Shown piece after piece: positions 44,726 through 53,935 of a stretch of DNA of 64,000 nucleotides. The position numbers and the translations under genes are program-made. The number at the start of each line of letters is the position of its first letter. Within the stretch, counting starts at the first letter, position 1. The notes beneath the pieces are model-generated. The model worked only from the letters and a program-made list of their open reading frames with translations, did no database searches and was not told where the DNA came from. Origin of the DNA: Flagellimonas sediminis (GTDB lineage: Bacteria; Bacteroidota; Bacteroidia; Flavobacteriales; Flavobacteriaceae); the NCBI RefSeq assembly GCF_010500845.1, contig NZ_JAAAMI010000004.1, positions 62,001-126,000 of the forward strand, in the 5' to 3' direction.

Positions 44726-44800
44726 TGTCATTTCGGACGGATCAGAATTTCCTTGGATACATCTTAGCAAACCCAAGGTCCGATCATGCCCAAAATGACA
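44726..44800. repeat. Imperfect long inverted repeat, REP-like
   Basis: TGTCATTT (44726-44733) pairs with AAATGACA (44793-44800), CGGA (44734-44737) with TCCG (44779-44782), and CCTTGG (44751-44756) with CCAAGG (44773-44778), giving one interrupted stem between mdh and secDF. It has no T-run, so it is not a normal terminator. The GTCATT ends resemble dispersed repeats seen in this phylum. Confidence 0.5.
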
Positions 44801-44830
44801 AATTCTCTGGTCGGTCAAATATGGTTATTT

Positions 44831-45751
44831 CTACAAAAGTGCATTGGTCTTTCTAACCCCATCGGCACTTTCTGCCATTTTAGCTTTTTCGGCATCGGAC
44901 AATTCGATTTCCACGATTTTCTCGATACCATCTTTGCCCAAAATCACAGGGGCACCGATACAGATGTCACTCAATCCATATTCTCCATCCAACATGGTGG
45001 AACATGGGAACATTTTCTTTTGGTCACATGCAATGGCCTGTACCATAGAAGATACTGCGGCACCAGGGGCATACCAAGCACTGGTACCCAAAAGTTTGGT
45101 TAAGGTAGCACCGCCTACTTTGGTCTCCTCCACGACCCAGCTCATTTGCTCTTCGGATAGGAATTCGGAAACCTTTATACTGTTACGTGTGGCATGGCCG
45201 ATAAGAGGAACCATTCCCACGTCGCTATGGCCGCCGATCACCATTCCATCAACATCGGAAATAGGGGCACCCAAAGCCTCGGCCAATCTGTATTTGAAAC
45301 GGGCACTATCCAAGGCACCGCCCATACCAATGACCCTGTTCTTAGGCAATCCTGTAGCTTTGTGTACCAAATAGGTCATCGTATCCATTGGGTTGCTCAC
45401 CACAATAAAGATGGTATTTGGGGAATGTTCCAAAAGGTTGGTTGCCACAGTCTTCACGATACCGGCATTAATTCCGATCAATTCCTCACGGGTCATCCCT
45501 GGTTTACGCGGAATTCCTGATGTGATCACCACTACGTTGCTGTTAGCCGTTTTACTGTAATCGTTGGTGCTTCCTGTAATTTTGGTATCGAAACCCATTA
45601 GAGATGCCGTTTGCATAAGGTCCATGGCCTTACCTTCGGCGTATCCTTCCTTGATATCCAGCAAAACTACTTCAGATGCAAAATTTTTCATTGCTATGTA
45701 TTCTGCGCAGCTTGCTCCCACTGCGCCTGCTCCAACTACGGTAACTTTCAT
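44831..45751 (-). CDS. mdh: Malate dehydrogenase
   Basis: A 306-residue NAD-dependent enzyme of the TCA cycle. Rossmann start MKVTVVGAGAVGASCAEYIA, VITSGIPRKPGMTREELIG (substrate loop with Arg), NPMDTMTYLVHKATGLPKNR and the catalytic His in MVIGGHSDVGMVPLIG. Length and motif order fit the LDH-like type found in Bacteroidota. A promoter element (TATTTTTG) sits 26 nt upstream of its ATG. Confidence 0.96.
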   Translation of the reverse strand: MKVTVVGAGAVGASCAEYIAMKNFASEVVLLDIKEGYAEGKAMDLMQTASLMGFDTKITGSTNDYSKTANSNVVVITSGIPRKPGMTREELIGINAGIVKTVATNLLEHSPNTIFIVVSNPMDTMTYLVHKATGLPKNRVIGMGGALDSARFKYRLAEALGAPISDVDGMVIGGHSDVGMVPLIGHATRNSIKVSEFLSEEQMSWVVEETKVGGATLTKLLGTSAWYAPGAAVSSMVQAIACDQKKMFPCSTMLDGEYGLSDICIGAPVILGKDGIEKIVEIELSDAEKAKMAESADGVRKTNALL

Positions 45752-45776
45752 TTGTATAAGTTTAAATTTTAATGCT

Positions 45777-45784
45777 CAAAAATA
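45777..45784 (-). promoter_or_regulatory. Candidate -7 element (TATTTTTG) of mdh
   Basis: On the minus strand TATTTTTG matches TAnnTTTG exactly, 26 nt before the mdh ATG. The -33 position has a run of T but no G, so only half of the promoter is canonical. Confidence 0.55.
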
Positions 45785-45994
45785 CGGCATTTAAGGCAGA
45801 AAAAAACTGAATTTCACCAGTTTTAGCTGCTCAATTTTGTTAGAATCACAAAATCTTCCGAATCGTGAAATGTTAACAAAAGCTTCCTTTCATCGAAGAA
45901 TTGGAATTTCACAACAATTTTGAAGAAATGGGTGCAATACTTTCCTACAAAAGGACGTTCTAATAGTCCCAAAACCAATTTAACCTACTGACCT

Positions 45995-46366
45995 ATGAAA
46001 AAGCTCTTTTCATTGTTGTCCATTATAGGCATAATTGCCATAAGCAACTGTAGCAGTATCCCAGAGAACAACGATCCCATTTTGGGTATCTGGGCCAAAG
46101 TCGAGACTTCCAATATCGACAACAAGAGTAGCGATACCACTCGGGAAGAATGGATTTTCAATGATGTGTACCTGGGCAGGTACCAGAGCTATTCCAATAA
46201 CAGGCTGGTTTTTTACACCGATTTTAAATGGTCCGTTGACAACGGCACCTATACCATTATATATGGCGACCCACAGGTTACCGATGTTACGGTGAGCCTA
46301 TTGAAAGCGCAAGATCCTGAAATTTTGGCCCTAGGGAACGGCTCGGTCTTCGCCACTAGGGAATAG
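45995..46366 (+). CDS. Small lipoprotein, possibly lipocalin-like
   Basis: A 123-residue protein with signal peptide and lipobox AISNC (Cys19). After a short linker, the body has the pattern of a small beta-barrel: DPILGIWAKVETSN at the start, EEWIFNDVYLGRYQSYSN and FKWSVDNGTYTIIYG, which resembles small lipocalin-like domains from this phylum. That assignment is inference. It stands alone between mdh (divergent) and a convergent DUF6588 gene, ended by a bidirectional hairpin. Confidence 0.75.
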   Translation: MKKLFSLLSIIGIIAISNCSSIPENNDPILGIWAKVETSNIDNKSSDTTREEWIFNDVYLGRYQSYSNNRLVFYTDFKWSVDNGTYTIIYGDPQVTDVTVSLLKAQDPEILALGNGSVFATRE

Positions 46367-46394
46367 ACGGAAGACCAACTTATATGAAAATAGT

Positions 46395-46418
46395 AGGCCC
46401 CAACGAACATTGGGGCCT
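46395..46418. terminator. Bidirectional terminator after the small lipoprotein
   Basis: AGGCCCCAA (46395-46403), loop CGAACA (with an extra T possible), TTGGGGCCT (46410-46418). T-rich sequence follows on both strands. Confidence 0.85.
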
Positions 46419-46450
46419 TCTTTATTGGTTGGTCGGTTGGTAGTTGATGT

Positions 46451-47461
46451 TTATCTGAATCCGAAGTTGATACCAAAGGTAAAGGTGCTGAACTCGGAAA
46501 TATTGTATTCGGCATTGAGCCTAAAGAATCCCAACTTGATCTTGGTTCCCAAATTGGCAGAAACGCCACTTACATCTTTGGATACCGTAAATGGATCTAC
46601 AACGGTCTCGGTGAAAAATGGCCCTCTGGCTTCATAGGTACCCAAAAGGTCAATGTCCGATTTACCGGTGATATAGCCCAAACCTCCATAGAAATTGATC
46701 ACTGGAATTTTGGTTGTGGACACTACGGCACTAAAGTTCCATGTTTTAAAGTTGGCTTCGATGCGCTGATTGCTACCGTTGATGGTTGAAGAATCAGTAA
46801 AATCATATTCTCCATCCAAGTTGGTATATCCTATCACAGCAGCAATCGCCACTGGAAGAACCTTATCGGCCGGAAGCATTTTGGTGAAATCGTACTGTAG
46901 ACCAGCCCCAAACAATCCAATTTTCGCGTCATCATCAAACTTGATCTTTGGTAAAAAACGCGCTTTTACTTCCAAACCTTTAACCAATCCAACACTTCCT
47001 TGCAAATAACCAGAGGGAATAAAATTCAAATTTTCGGAGGCAAGACCGGAAGGAAGTTCAAACTCTTCTCGGAACAGACCGTTCTGTCCTTCAACAAATA
47101 CTTCCACCCCTTCAATATCTCCTAAACCTGTGGCAACAAGGCGTGCTTGACCAGGATTCTGCACAAAATCGAGGTTTTCATAATCTGCCGGATTTAAAAG
47201 GAATGCTTTTTTGTCGTCCTTGTTCCTAAATCCGGTCATGTTCCCAATAATGGAAATTTCGAATCCTCCCAAAGGTTTGGAATCGGCAGAATTGTACCAT
47301 CCGTTTGAAATACTGTAAATGGATGCTTCTGAAACGGGAGCCAAATAGGCATTGGCAAAACGTTCTGCATCAGCTACACCTGAAACAAATATATCGTTCA
47401 GGTCTTGCGCCCTTCCCAGGGTTATTGAGGCCAAGGCCATCAACAAAACAATTTTCTTCAT
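46451..47461 (-). CDS. DUF6588-family outer-membrane protein
   Basis: A 336-residue barrel protein with signal peptide (MKKIVLLMALASITLGRAQ). The mature start DLNDIFVSGVADAERFANAY and LAPVSEASIYSISNGWYNSA are the marks of the DUF6588 family, which is limited to Bacteroidota. The C-terminus has alternating barrel strands ending FTFGINFGFR. Function unknown. Its convergent neighbour ends 84 nt away across a terminator. Confidence 0.85.
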   Translation of the reverse strand: MKKIVLLMALASITLGRAQDLNDIFVSGVADAERFANAYLAPVSEASIYSISNGWYNSADSKPLGGFEISIIGNMTGFRNKDDKKAFLLNPADYENLDFVQNPGQARLVATGLGDIEGVEVFVEGQNGLFREEFELPSGLASENLNFIPSGYLQGSVGLVKGLEVKARFLPKIKFDDDAKIGLFGAGLQYDFTKMLPADKVLPVAIAAVIGYTNLDGEYDFTDSSTINGSNQRIEANFKTWNFSAVVSTTKIPVINFYGGLGYITGKSDIDLLGTYEARGPFFTETVVDPFTVSKDVSGVSANLGTKIKLGFFRLNAEYNISEFSTFTFGINFGFR

Positions 47462-47485
47462 TTTGTAAAATTTTTCCTAAAACTA

Positions 47486-47514
47486 AAAAACTCGCCTTTC
47501 AGGGGCGAGTTTTT
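47486..47514 (-). terminator. Terminator of gyrB
   Basis: AAAAACTCGCC (47486-47496) pairs with GGCGAGTTTTT (47504-47514). On the minus strand TTTTTTAGTTTT follows, 20 nt after the gyrB stop. Confidence 0.9.
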
Positions 47515-47533
47515 GTTGTGAAATAGGTGTTAT

Positions 47534-49474
47534 CTATGCATCTATGTTAGCATAGACGGCATTTTTCTCGATAAATTCACGTCTTGGTGGTACCTCATCC
47601 CCCATCAACATGGAGAAGATTCGGTCAGATTCCGTAGCGTTATCGATACTCACTTGGCGCAAGGTCCTGAACTCCGGGTTCATGGTTGTATCCCACAGTT
47701 GCTCCGCGTTCATCTCACCTAGACCTTTGTAGCGCTGAATGTTGACACCACCGTTCATGGACGCTACAATCTCGTCGCGTTCCTTATCATTCCATGCGTA
47801 ACGCCGCTTGGTTCCTTTTCTCACCAAATACAAAGGAGGTGTGGCAATGTATACGTGTCCACCCTCGATCAATTCGCGCATATAACGGAAGAAAAAGGTA
47901 AGGATCAACGTTTCGATGTGACTACCATCCACGTCCGCATCACACATGATCACCACTTTGTGGTAACGCAGTTTTTCCAGGTTCAATGCTTTGCTGTCTT
48001 CTTCGGTTCCAATGGTGACCCCAAGGGCCGTATAGATGTTCTTGATCTCTTCGTTTTCGAAGACCTTGTGCTGCATGGCCTTTTCCACATTCAGGATCTT
48101 ACCTCTAAGCGGAAGAATGGCTTGAAAGTTCCTGTCCCTTCCTTGTTTGGCGGTACCACCTGCCGAGTCTCCCTCAACTAGGAACACCTCACATTTGGTT
48201 GGATCCTGTTCTGAACAATCGGAAAGTTTACCGGGCAATCCCCCAACACTCATTGGGTTTTTACGTTGCACCATTTCGCGTGCCTTGGCGGCAGCATGTC
48301 TGGCCTGTGCGGCCAATTTTACTTTTTCAACGATCTGTTTGGCGTCTTCTGGATGCTCTTCCAAATAATCGGTCAACATTTCGGAAACGGCCTGGCTCAC
48401 GGCACTGGTCACCTCACGGTTACCCAATTTGGTCTTGGTCTGACCTTCAAACTGTGGTTCGGCAACTTTAACGGAAACAATGGCTGTTAAACCCTCTCGG
48501 AAGTCATCCCCGGAAATTTCAAATTTTAGTTTGTCCAACATGCCGGAGTTATCGGCATATTTTTTCAACGTTGTGGTCAAACCTCTCCTAAAGCCGGAAA
48601 GATGAGTACCTCCTTCGTGTGTGTTGATGTTGTTCACGTAGGAGTGAAGGTTTTCGGTATAACCTGTGTTGTAGACCATAGCCACTTCCACAGGGATTCC
48701 GTTCTTCTCCCCTTCCATTGAAATCACGCTCTGAATGAGCGGCTCACGGTTACCATCCAAGAACTTGATGAATTCTTTCAGTCCTTCCTCGGAATGGAAG
48801 GTTTCATGAATGAATTCCCCTTTTTCGTCCTTGTTTCTCTTATCGGTTAGGTCGATGGTGATTCCTTTGTTCAAATAGGAAAGCTCACGCATACGGTTGG
48901 CAAGGGTCTCATAACTAAATTCCGTGGTCTGGGTAAAGATGGTATCATCCGGAATAAAGGTGACCACGGTTCCCGTGGCATCACTGTCCCCGATACTTTT
49001 TACAGGATAAAGGGCCTTCCCTTTTTCATATTCCTGCTCCCATACTTTTCCTTCCCTATAAACGGTGGCTCTTAGATGGTTGGACAAGGCATTCACACAG
49101 GAAACGCCTACCCCATGGAGACCTCCAGAAACCTTATACGAATCTTTATCAAATTTACCACCGGCACCGATCTTGGTCATAACCACCTCCAAGGCGGAAA
49201 CTCCCTCCTTTTTATGCAACCCTACAGGTATACCCCTACCGTTGTCCTTAACAGTAATGGAATTATCTTCATTAATGATTACTTCTATCGCATCACAATA
49301 ACCGGCCATGGCCTCATCAATGGAGTTGTCCACCACCTCATATACCAAATGGTGCAACCCCCTGACCCCTACATCCCCAATATACATGGAAGGTCTCATA
49401 CGTACGTGCTCCATGCCCTCAAGGGCCTGGATACTATCCGCCGAGTATTGTTTCTTGTTAGCTTCTTCGCTCAT
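47534..49474 (-). CDS. gyrB: DNA gyrase subunit B
   Basis: A 646-residue GyrB. GHKL ATPase: YEVVDNSIDEAMAGYCDAIE, DNGRGIPVGLHKKEG, SGGLHGVGVSCVNALSNHL. Transducer with TNTHEGG-type QTKTKLGN region; Toprim domain with EGDSAGGTAKQGRDR and DADVDGSHIETLILTFFFRY; C-terminal GLGEMNAEQLWDTTMNPEFR. With GyrA it introduces negative supercoils. The 165-residue E. coli-specific insert is absent, as in most bacteria. A -7-like TATATTTG lies 38 nt upstream. Confidence 0.98.
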   Translation of the reverse strand: MSEEANKKQYSADSIQALEGMEHVRMRPSMYIGDVGVRGLHHLVYEVVDNSIDEAMAGYCDAIEVIINEDNSITVKDNGRGIPVGLHKKEGVSALEVVMTKIGAGGKFDKDSYKVSGGLHGVGVSCVNALSNHLRATVYREGKVWEQEYEKGKALYPVKSIGDSDATGTVVTFIPDDTIFTQTTEFSYETLANRMRELSYLNKGITIDLTDKRNKDEKGEFIHETFHSEEGLKEFIKFLDGNREPLIQSVISMEGEKNGIPVEVAMVYNTGYTENLHSYVNNINTHEGGTHLSGFRRGLTTTLKKYADNSGMLDKLKFEISGDDFREGLTAIVSVKVAEPQFEGQTKTKLGNREVTSAVSQAVSEMLTDYLEEHPEDAKQIVEKVKLAAQARHAAAKAREMVQRKNPMSVGGLPGKLSDCSEQDPTKCEVFLVEGDSAGGTAKQGRDRNFQAILPLRGKILNVEKAMQHKVFENEEIKNIYTALGVTIGTEEDSKALNLEKLRYHKVVIMCDADVDGSHIETLILTFFFRYMRELIEGGHVYIATPPLYLVRKGTKRRYAWNDKERDEIVASMNGGVNIQRYKGLGEMNAEQLWDTTMNPEFRTLRQVSIDNATESDRIFSMLMGDEVPPRREFIEKNAVYANIDA

Positions 49475-49511
49475 ATATTCTCTGTATTTACCTAGAATTT
49501 TTCAAATCCTA

Positions 49512-49519
49512 CAAATATA
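49512..49519 (-). promoter_or_regulatory. Candidate -7 element (TATATTTG) of gyrB
   Basis: On the minus strand TATATTTG matches TAnnTTTG exactly, 38 nt before the gyrB ATG. The -33 element is not clear. Confidence 0.5.
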
Positions 49520-49636
49520 AAGAATACCCTTTTTAATTAGGCTTCGGAGGGCTTATGAACCTTCTAAGTTATCAACAAAATCTGTGGAAAAACAGGATAT
49601 GGGGGCCTAGTTCCCAATGGGATGTCAAACAGAACA

Positions 49637-49662
49637 AAAAGCCCCTCGATCGAGGGGCTTTT
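49637..49662 (-). terminator. Terminator of asnB
   Basis: A perfect palindrome AAAAGCCCCTCG-AT-CGAGGGGCTTTT (49637-49662). On the minus strand a further T-run follows (TTTTTGTTCTG). It lies 62 nt after the asnB stop. Confidence 0.93.
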
Positions 49663-49723
49663 CCGACTAATTGAAAATGAAACAAAACTTCTCCTGCTCC
49701 AAATTCTTGATTGCTAATTACTG

Positions 49724-51394
49724 CTATTTCACGTAGGCATCGGTGTGCACTTTGGCAACGGCCCTGCCCGAAGGATCGTTCATGTTCTTGAACGCTTCGT
49801 CCCACTCCAACGCTATCTTGGTGCTGCAGGCCACTGAAGGTTCCTGAGGAACACTCAATGCAGCCGCATCCGAAGGGAAATGACTTTCAAATATGGAACG
49901 GTAATAATATTCTTCTTTGGTGGTCGGCGTCTGTATCGGGAACTTGAAGTGTGCATTCTTCAGCTGTTCATCACTAATTTCCTCGGCAACCATCGCTTTC
50001 AAGGTATCTATCCAGCTATAGCCTACGCCATCCGAAAATTGTTCCTTTTGTCTCCAGGCCACACTTTCAGGAAGGTAGGACTCAAATGCTTTTCTCACTA
50101 CCCATTTTTCCATGCGCTCCCCGTTGATCATCTTGTCTTTAGGGTTTACACGCATGGCCACATCCATGAACTCTTTGTCCAAAAAAGGCACACGGCCTTC
50201 AATGCCCCATGCTGCCAGGGACTTGTTTGCCCTTAAACAGTCGTACATGTGAAGTTTATCCAACTTACGCACGGTTTCTTCATGGAAATCCTTTGGACTC
50301 GGTGCCTTGTGAAAATAAAGGTATCCACCGAAAAGTTCATCAGCACCTTCTCCTGACAACACCATTTTGATACCCATCGACTTGATGACCCTAGCCATTA
50401 AATACATGGGTGTGGAGGCCCTAATGGTGGTAATATCGTAGGTTTCCAGGTTATAGATCACATCCTTGATGGCATCCAAACCTTCTTGGATGGTAAACTT
50501 AATCTCGTGATGTATGGTTCCAATATGCTTGGCCACCACTTGTGCGGCGGCAAGGTCAGGGGAGCCTTCCAATCCTACTGAAAAGGAGTGCAATTGGGGC
50601 CACCAGGCATCAGCAGTATCACCAGACTCGATTCTTTTTTGGGAATATTTTTTGGCGATGGCGGAGGTTACGGAGGAATCCAATCCACCGGATAACAACA
50701 CGCCATAAGGAACGTCTGACATCAACTGACGGTGCACTGCAGCTTCCAAGGCATCTTTAATGGCCTGAATGCTGGTCTCGTTTTCCTTAACGGCGTCATA
50801 CTCCATCCAATCCCTTGAATACCATCTCTTGAACTCACCATCGGAGCTGTGCAGATAATGTCCGGGAGGGAACAATTGGATCTTGGAGCAGGTTCCTTCC
50901 AATGCTTTCAATTCGGAAGCCACGTAAAAGGTTCCGTTTTTGTCCCATCCGATATAAAGTGGAATAATTCCCATGTGGTCCCTAGCGATAAAGTACTCGT
51001 CTTTCTCACTATCGTAAATGGCGAATCCGAAGATACCGTTCATTTCATCCACAAAGTCAACCCCTTTTTCTTGATACAATGCCAAGATCACTTCACAATC
51101 CGATTGGGTCTTGAATTCATATTTCCCTTCGAACTGTTTTCTCAATTGTTGATGGTTATAAATTTCACCGTTAGCGGCCAATACCAATTTTCCATCGGCG
51201 CTCAACAACGGTTGTTTTCCTGAAGCTGGATCCACGATGGCCAAACGCTCATGGGCCAAAATCGCTTTATCATCAGCATAAATCCCACTCCAATCCGGTC
51301 CGCGGTGCCTTACTTTCTTAGACATCTCCAACAATTGGGGCCTAAGTACTTCTGTACTTTCCTTCACATCAAATGCGCATACAATACCACACAT
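49724..51394 (-). CDS. asnB: Asparagine synthetase B (glutamine-hydrolysing)
   Basis: A 556-residue enzyme making Asn from Asp, Gln and ATP. The start is the ATG giving MCGIVCAF, whose Cys2 becomes the N-terminal nucleophile; an upstream in-frame TTG is rejected. The glutaminase domain covers about 1-200 (RHRGPDWSG, AANGEIYNH). The synthetase domain has the PP-loop YGVLLSGGLDSSVTSAIAKK, EVVLSGEGADELFGGY-like VLSGEGADELFGGYLYFHKA and VPFLDKEFMDVAMRV. Full length, terminator present. Confidence 0.96.
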   Translation of the reverse strand: MCGIVCAFDVKESTEVLRPQLLEMSKKVRHRGPDWSGIYADDKAILAHERLAIVDPASGKQPLLSADGKLVLAANGEIYNHQQLRKQFEGKYEFKTQSDCEVILALYQEKGVDFVDEMNGIFGFAIYDSEKDEYFIARDHMGIIPLYIGWDKNGTFYVASELKALEGTCSKIQLFPPGHYLHSSDGEFKRWYSRDWMEYDAVKENETSIQAIKDALEAAVHRQLMSDVPYGVLLSGGLDSSVTSAIAKKYSQKRIESGDTADAWWPQLHSFSVGLEGSPDLAAAQVVAKHIGTIHHEIKFTIQEGLDAIKDVIYNLETYDITTIRASTPMYLMARVIKSMGIKMVLSGEGADELFGGYLYFHKAPSPKDFHEETVRKLDKLHMYDCLRANKSLAAWGIEGRVPFLDKEFMDVAMRVNPKDKMINGERMEKWVVRKAFESYLPESVAWRQKEQFSDGVGYSWIDTLKAMVAEEISDEQLKNAHFKFPIQTPTTKEEYYYRSIFESHFPSDAAALSVPQEPSVACSTKIALEWDEAFKNMNDPSGRAVAKVHTDAYVK

Positions 51395-51637
51395 ATTCAA
51401 ATAAATTAGTAACAATTTTGATACAAAAATGAACCTGATACTTTATAAATAAAACAATAAATAACTTATTAATTCCATATTGTAATTTCAAAAAGAAAAC
51501 CTCTATTAGATTGTAACCATATTCTCAAAATACCATAGTAATCCCCAACGTTTTGTAAGTTTATCCTTTTTTAACGTCTTTATAAACCGAAAGGACCTTT
51601 TTAGGCCCCAGTTTTGAAAACTACTAAAATCACAATC

Positions 51638-52168
51638 ATGAAAAATGTATTCCTATTTACACTCCTAGCTGTTACCATGGTATTTTCCACTGAAGTAACT
51701 GCCCAAAAATTCAGCGGGTTGGACAAAAGTCCTGCGGATATTGTCACTTTCCCGACCAGTTCGCGAGTTCCCCAAAAATCCATCAAGGTCATTTACAGCA
51801 GACCACAATTGAAAGGACGTAGCTTGACCGAACTTGCCCCAGAAGGGAAAGTATGGAGAACCGGTGCCAATGAATGCACCGAAATCACTTTTTACAAGGA
51901 TGCCACCATTGGAGGCAAGACCGTTAAAGCGGGAACGTATTCCCTTTTTACTATTCCAGGTGAAGGAGAGTGGACCGTAATCTTGAACAGCAACCTGAAC
52001 CAATGGGGCGCCTTTTCTTATGATAGTGAGGCTGATGTTGCCCGGGTAATGGCCAAGACCAGTGCTGACGATGAAGAATTAGAGGCTTTTTCCATTGCTT
52101 TTGATGACAGCGGAGCTATGGTCATGGGATGGGGGACCACAAGGGTTACCGTGCCGATTAGCATTTAA
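51638..52168 (+). CDS. DUF2911 periplasmic protein
   Basis: A 176-residue secreted protein; the start is taken as ATG 51638 (MKNVFLFTLLAVTMVFSTEV signal peptide), not the TTG eight codons earlier. The mature part has the DUF2911 signature: KVIYSRPQLKGRSLTEL, GKVWRTGANECTEITFYKDA, VKAGTYSLFTIPGEGEWTVI. Unknown function; common in Bacteroidota. Followed by a strong terminator. Confidence 0.9.
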   Translation: MKNVFLFTLLAVTMVFSTEVTAQKFSGLDKSPADIVTFPTSSRVPQKSIKVIYSRPQLKGRSLTELAPEGKVWRTGANECTEITFYKDATIGGKTVKAGTYSLFTIPGEGEWTVILNSNLNQWGAFSYDSEADVARVMAKTSADDEELEAFSIAFDDSGAMVMGWGTTRVTVPISI

Positions 52169-52187
52169 ACCATATTATTTATAAACG

Positions 52188-52208
52188 AAAGCCCCTATTT
52201 GGGGCTTT
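52188..52208 (+). terminator. Terminator after the DUF2911 gene
   Basis: AAAGCCCC (52188-52195), loop TATTT, GGGGCTTT (52201-52208), then a T-run. Confidence 0.92.
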
Positions 52209-52235
52209 TTTATTTGATCTGATTTGAGATGAAAT

Positions 52236-52262
52236 AGATTCTTCACTGCGTTCAGAATGACC
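52236..52262. repeat. Dispersed-repeat remnant (TTCTGAACGCAGTGAAGAATC type)
   Basis: The plus-strand sequence AGATTCTTCACTGCGTTCAG (52236-52255) continues with AATGACC. ATTCT and AGAAT form a short inverted pair. Near-identical intergenic elements are, from memory, scattered through many Bacteroidota genomes. It lies between the DUF2911 terminator and the YtcJ-like stop. Confidence 0.55.
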
Positions 52263-52270
52263 GGTAGTCT

Positions 52271-53890
52271 TTATTTGAGTTTTTCTCCGCCCACAAAAAC
52301 CTGCTCCGCCTTTAGATTGGGAATATCCGAAACGGGAACCGTCATGATGTCATTACTCAAGATTACAAAATCGGCGAACTTACCTGGCTCAATACTTCCC
52401 TTCTCGCCTTCCTCAAAGTTGGAATAGGCTGCCCAAATGGTCATACCTTTCAACGTTTCTTCCCTAGACAGGGCATCTCTCATCTGAAAACCACCCTCTG
52501 GATAATTATTCAAATCCTGACGGGCCACCGCGGCATAAAAAGTCAAGAATGGACTTACCTGTTCTACGGGAAAGTCGGTTCCCAAGGCTACTATGCCAGC
52601 TTCATCCAAAAGTTTCTTGTAGGCATAAGCCCCCTGCACACGTTCAGGCCCCAATCTATCTTCGGCCCAGTACATATCACTCGTGGCATGTGTCGGCTGA
52701 ACGGATGGAATGATGCCCAGTTTAAAATAATCGAAATCTTCCATGGATATTACCTGGGCATGTTCCACCTTCCAACGACGGTCCGGTTTGCCCTCCAAGG
52801 CTTTTTTATAAGCACGTAGCACCACTACATTGGCCGAATCTCCAATGGCATGGGTGTTCATTTGATAATCGGAAGCGGCAATACGCTCGGCCAAGGCCCC
52901 AATTTCGGTAACGGGGGTTACCATGGCACCAAAATGACCAGGCTTATCCGAATAAGGCTCTTTTAAAGCTGCTCCCCTTGAACCCAAAGCACCATCGCCA
53001 TATACTTTTACAGAACGAACATCCAGCCGGTCCGTTTTAACAATTCCTTTGTCCAAAAAGTAATCTAAATTTTCCGGATAGTTGGATACCATGGCATATA
53101 CGCGGATGGACAAATCTCCCGCTTGCTGTAAACTATCAATCAATTCTATGGTAGCGCGTGAAAGACCGGCATCATTAACCGTGGTGAGTCCATAATCCAG
53201 ACTGATACGCTCTGCATCTTTTAGGGCCTGTATTTGCTGCTCTCTGGATGGTTGTGGAATGACAGCATCCACCAATCCCATGGGGTTATCCACCAAAACA
53301 CCCGTAATCTTACCTTCCTTGGTCACGATTTCCCCACCTTCCACTTTGGTTTCTGTGTTAATCCCAGCCAAATCCAATGCCTTTTGGTTAACAAGGTAGG
53401 CGTGCCCATCAATACGTTCCAAAGCAACGGGGGTGTTAGGGAACAATTCATCCAGTTTATCCTTCGTTGGGAATTCCTTTTCTTCCCAATCGTTCTGGTC
53501 CCAGCCCCGTCCTCGGATAAAATCCGATGGCCGTTCCTTTTGAAATGCCACTACCTTTTCCAAAATCTCATCAAAACTGGTGGTACCCACCAAATCCACG
53601 ACCTGCTGGTTCAACCCTAGTCCGTAAAAATGACAATGGGCATCGATCAATCCCGGAACAATGGTCTTCCCTTTAGCATCCAATTCTTCTTTGGCCTTGT
53701 ATTTTTTATAGATATCGGCATTATTGGAAACGGCGATGAATCTCCCGTCCTTTATGGCCACACAACAGGCCATGGAAAAAGTATCATCCACGGTATAAAT
53801 GTTGGCGTTGTAGACAATAAGGTCCACTTCTTCCTTGGGGCTACAAGCAAAAAATAAAGGGATAAAAAAAAGGAGTGCTAGTTTTTTCAT
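52271..53890 (-). CDS. YtcJ-like amidohydrolase lipoprotein
   Basis: A 539-residue amidohydrolase of the Amidohydro_3/YtcJ group, attached as a lipoprotein (lipobox PLFFAC, Cys16). Metal motif GLIDAHCHFYGLG (two His), then DWEEKEFPTKDK, VPQPSREQQIQ-type and the His-rich QMNTHAIGDSANVVVL and KVEHAQVI blocks, ending GTDFPVEQVSPFLTFY (Asp). The substrate is unknown. It is not homologous in detail to the D-aminoacylase at 268, so the window has two different periplasmic lipoprotein amidohydrolases. Confidence 0.88.
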   Translation of the reverse strand: MKKLALLFFIPLFFACSPKEEVDLIVYNANIYTVDDTFSMACCVAIKDGRFIAVSNNADIYKKYKAKEELDAKGKTIVPGLIDAHCHFYGLGLNQQVVDLVGTTSFDEILEKVVAFQKERPSDFIRGRGWDQNDWEEKEFPTKDKLDELFPNTPVALERIDGHAYLVNQKALDLAGINTETKVEGGEIVTKEGKITGVLVDNPMGLVDAVIPQPSREQQIQALKDAERISLDYGLTTVNDAGLSRATIELIDSLQQAGDLSIRVYAMVSNYPENLDYFLDKGIVKTDRLDVRSVKVYGDGALGSRGAALKEPYSDKPGHFGAMVTPVTEIGALAERIAASDYQMNTHAIGDSANVVVLRAYKKALEGKPDRRWKVEHAQVISMEDFDYFKLGIIPSVQPTHATSDMYWAEDRLGPERVQGAYAYKKLLDEAGIVALGTDFPVEQVSPFLTFYAAVARQDLNNYPEGGFQMRDALSREETLKGMTIWAAYSNFEEGEKGSIEPGKFADFVILSNDIMTVPVSDIPNLKAEQVFVGGEKLK

Positions 53891-53935
53891 TTTGGATGAT
53901 GGTTTGTTCCAAAAATAAAAAATGCCCTTGAAATA

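Noticed and set aside
51395-51415. asnB start at an upstream TTG
   Set aside because: AsnB needs Cys2 as N-terminal nucleophile, so MCGIV is the true start.
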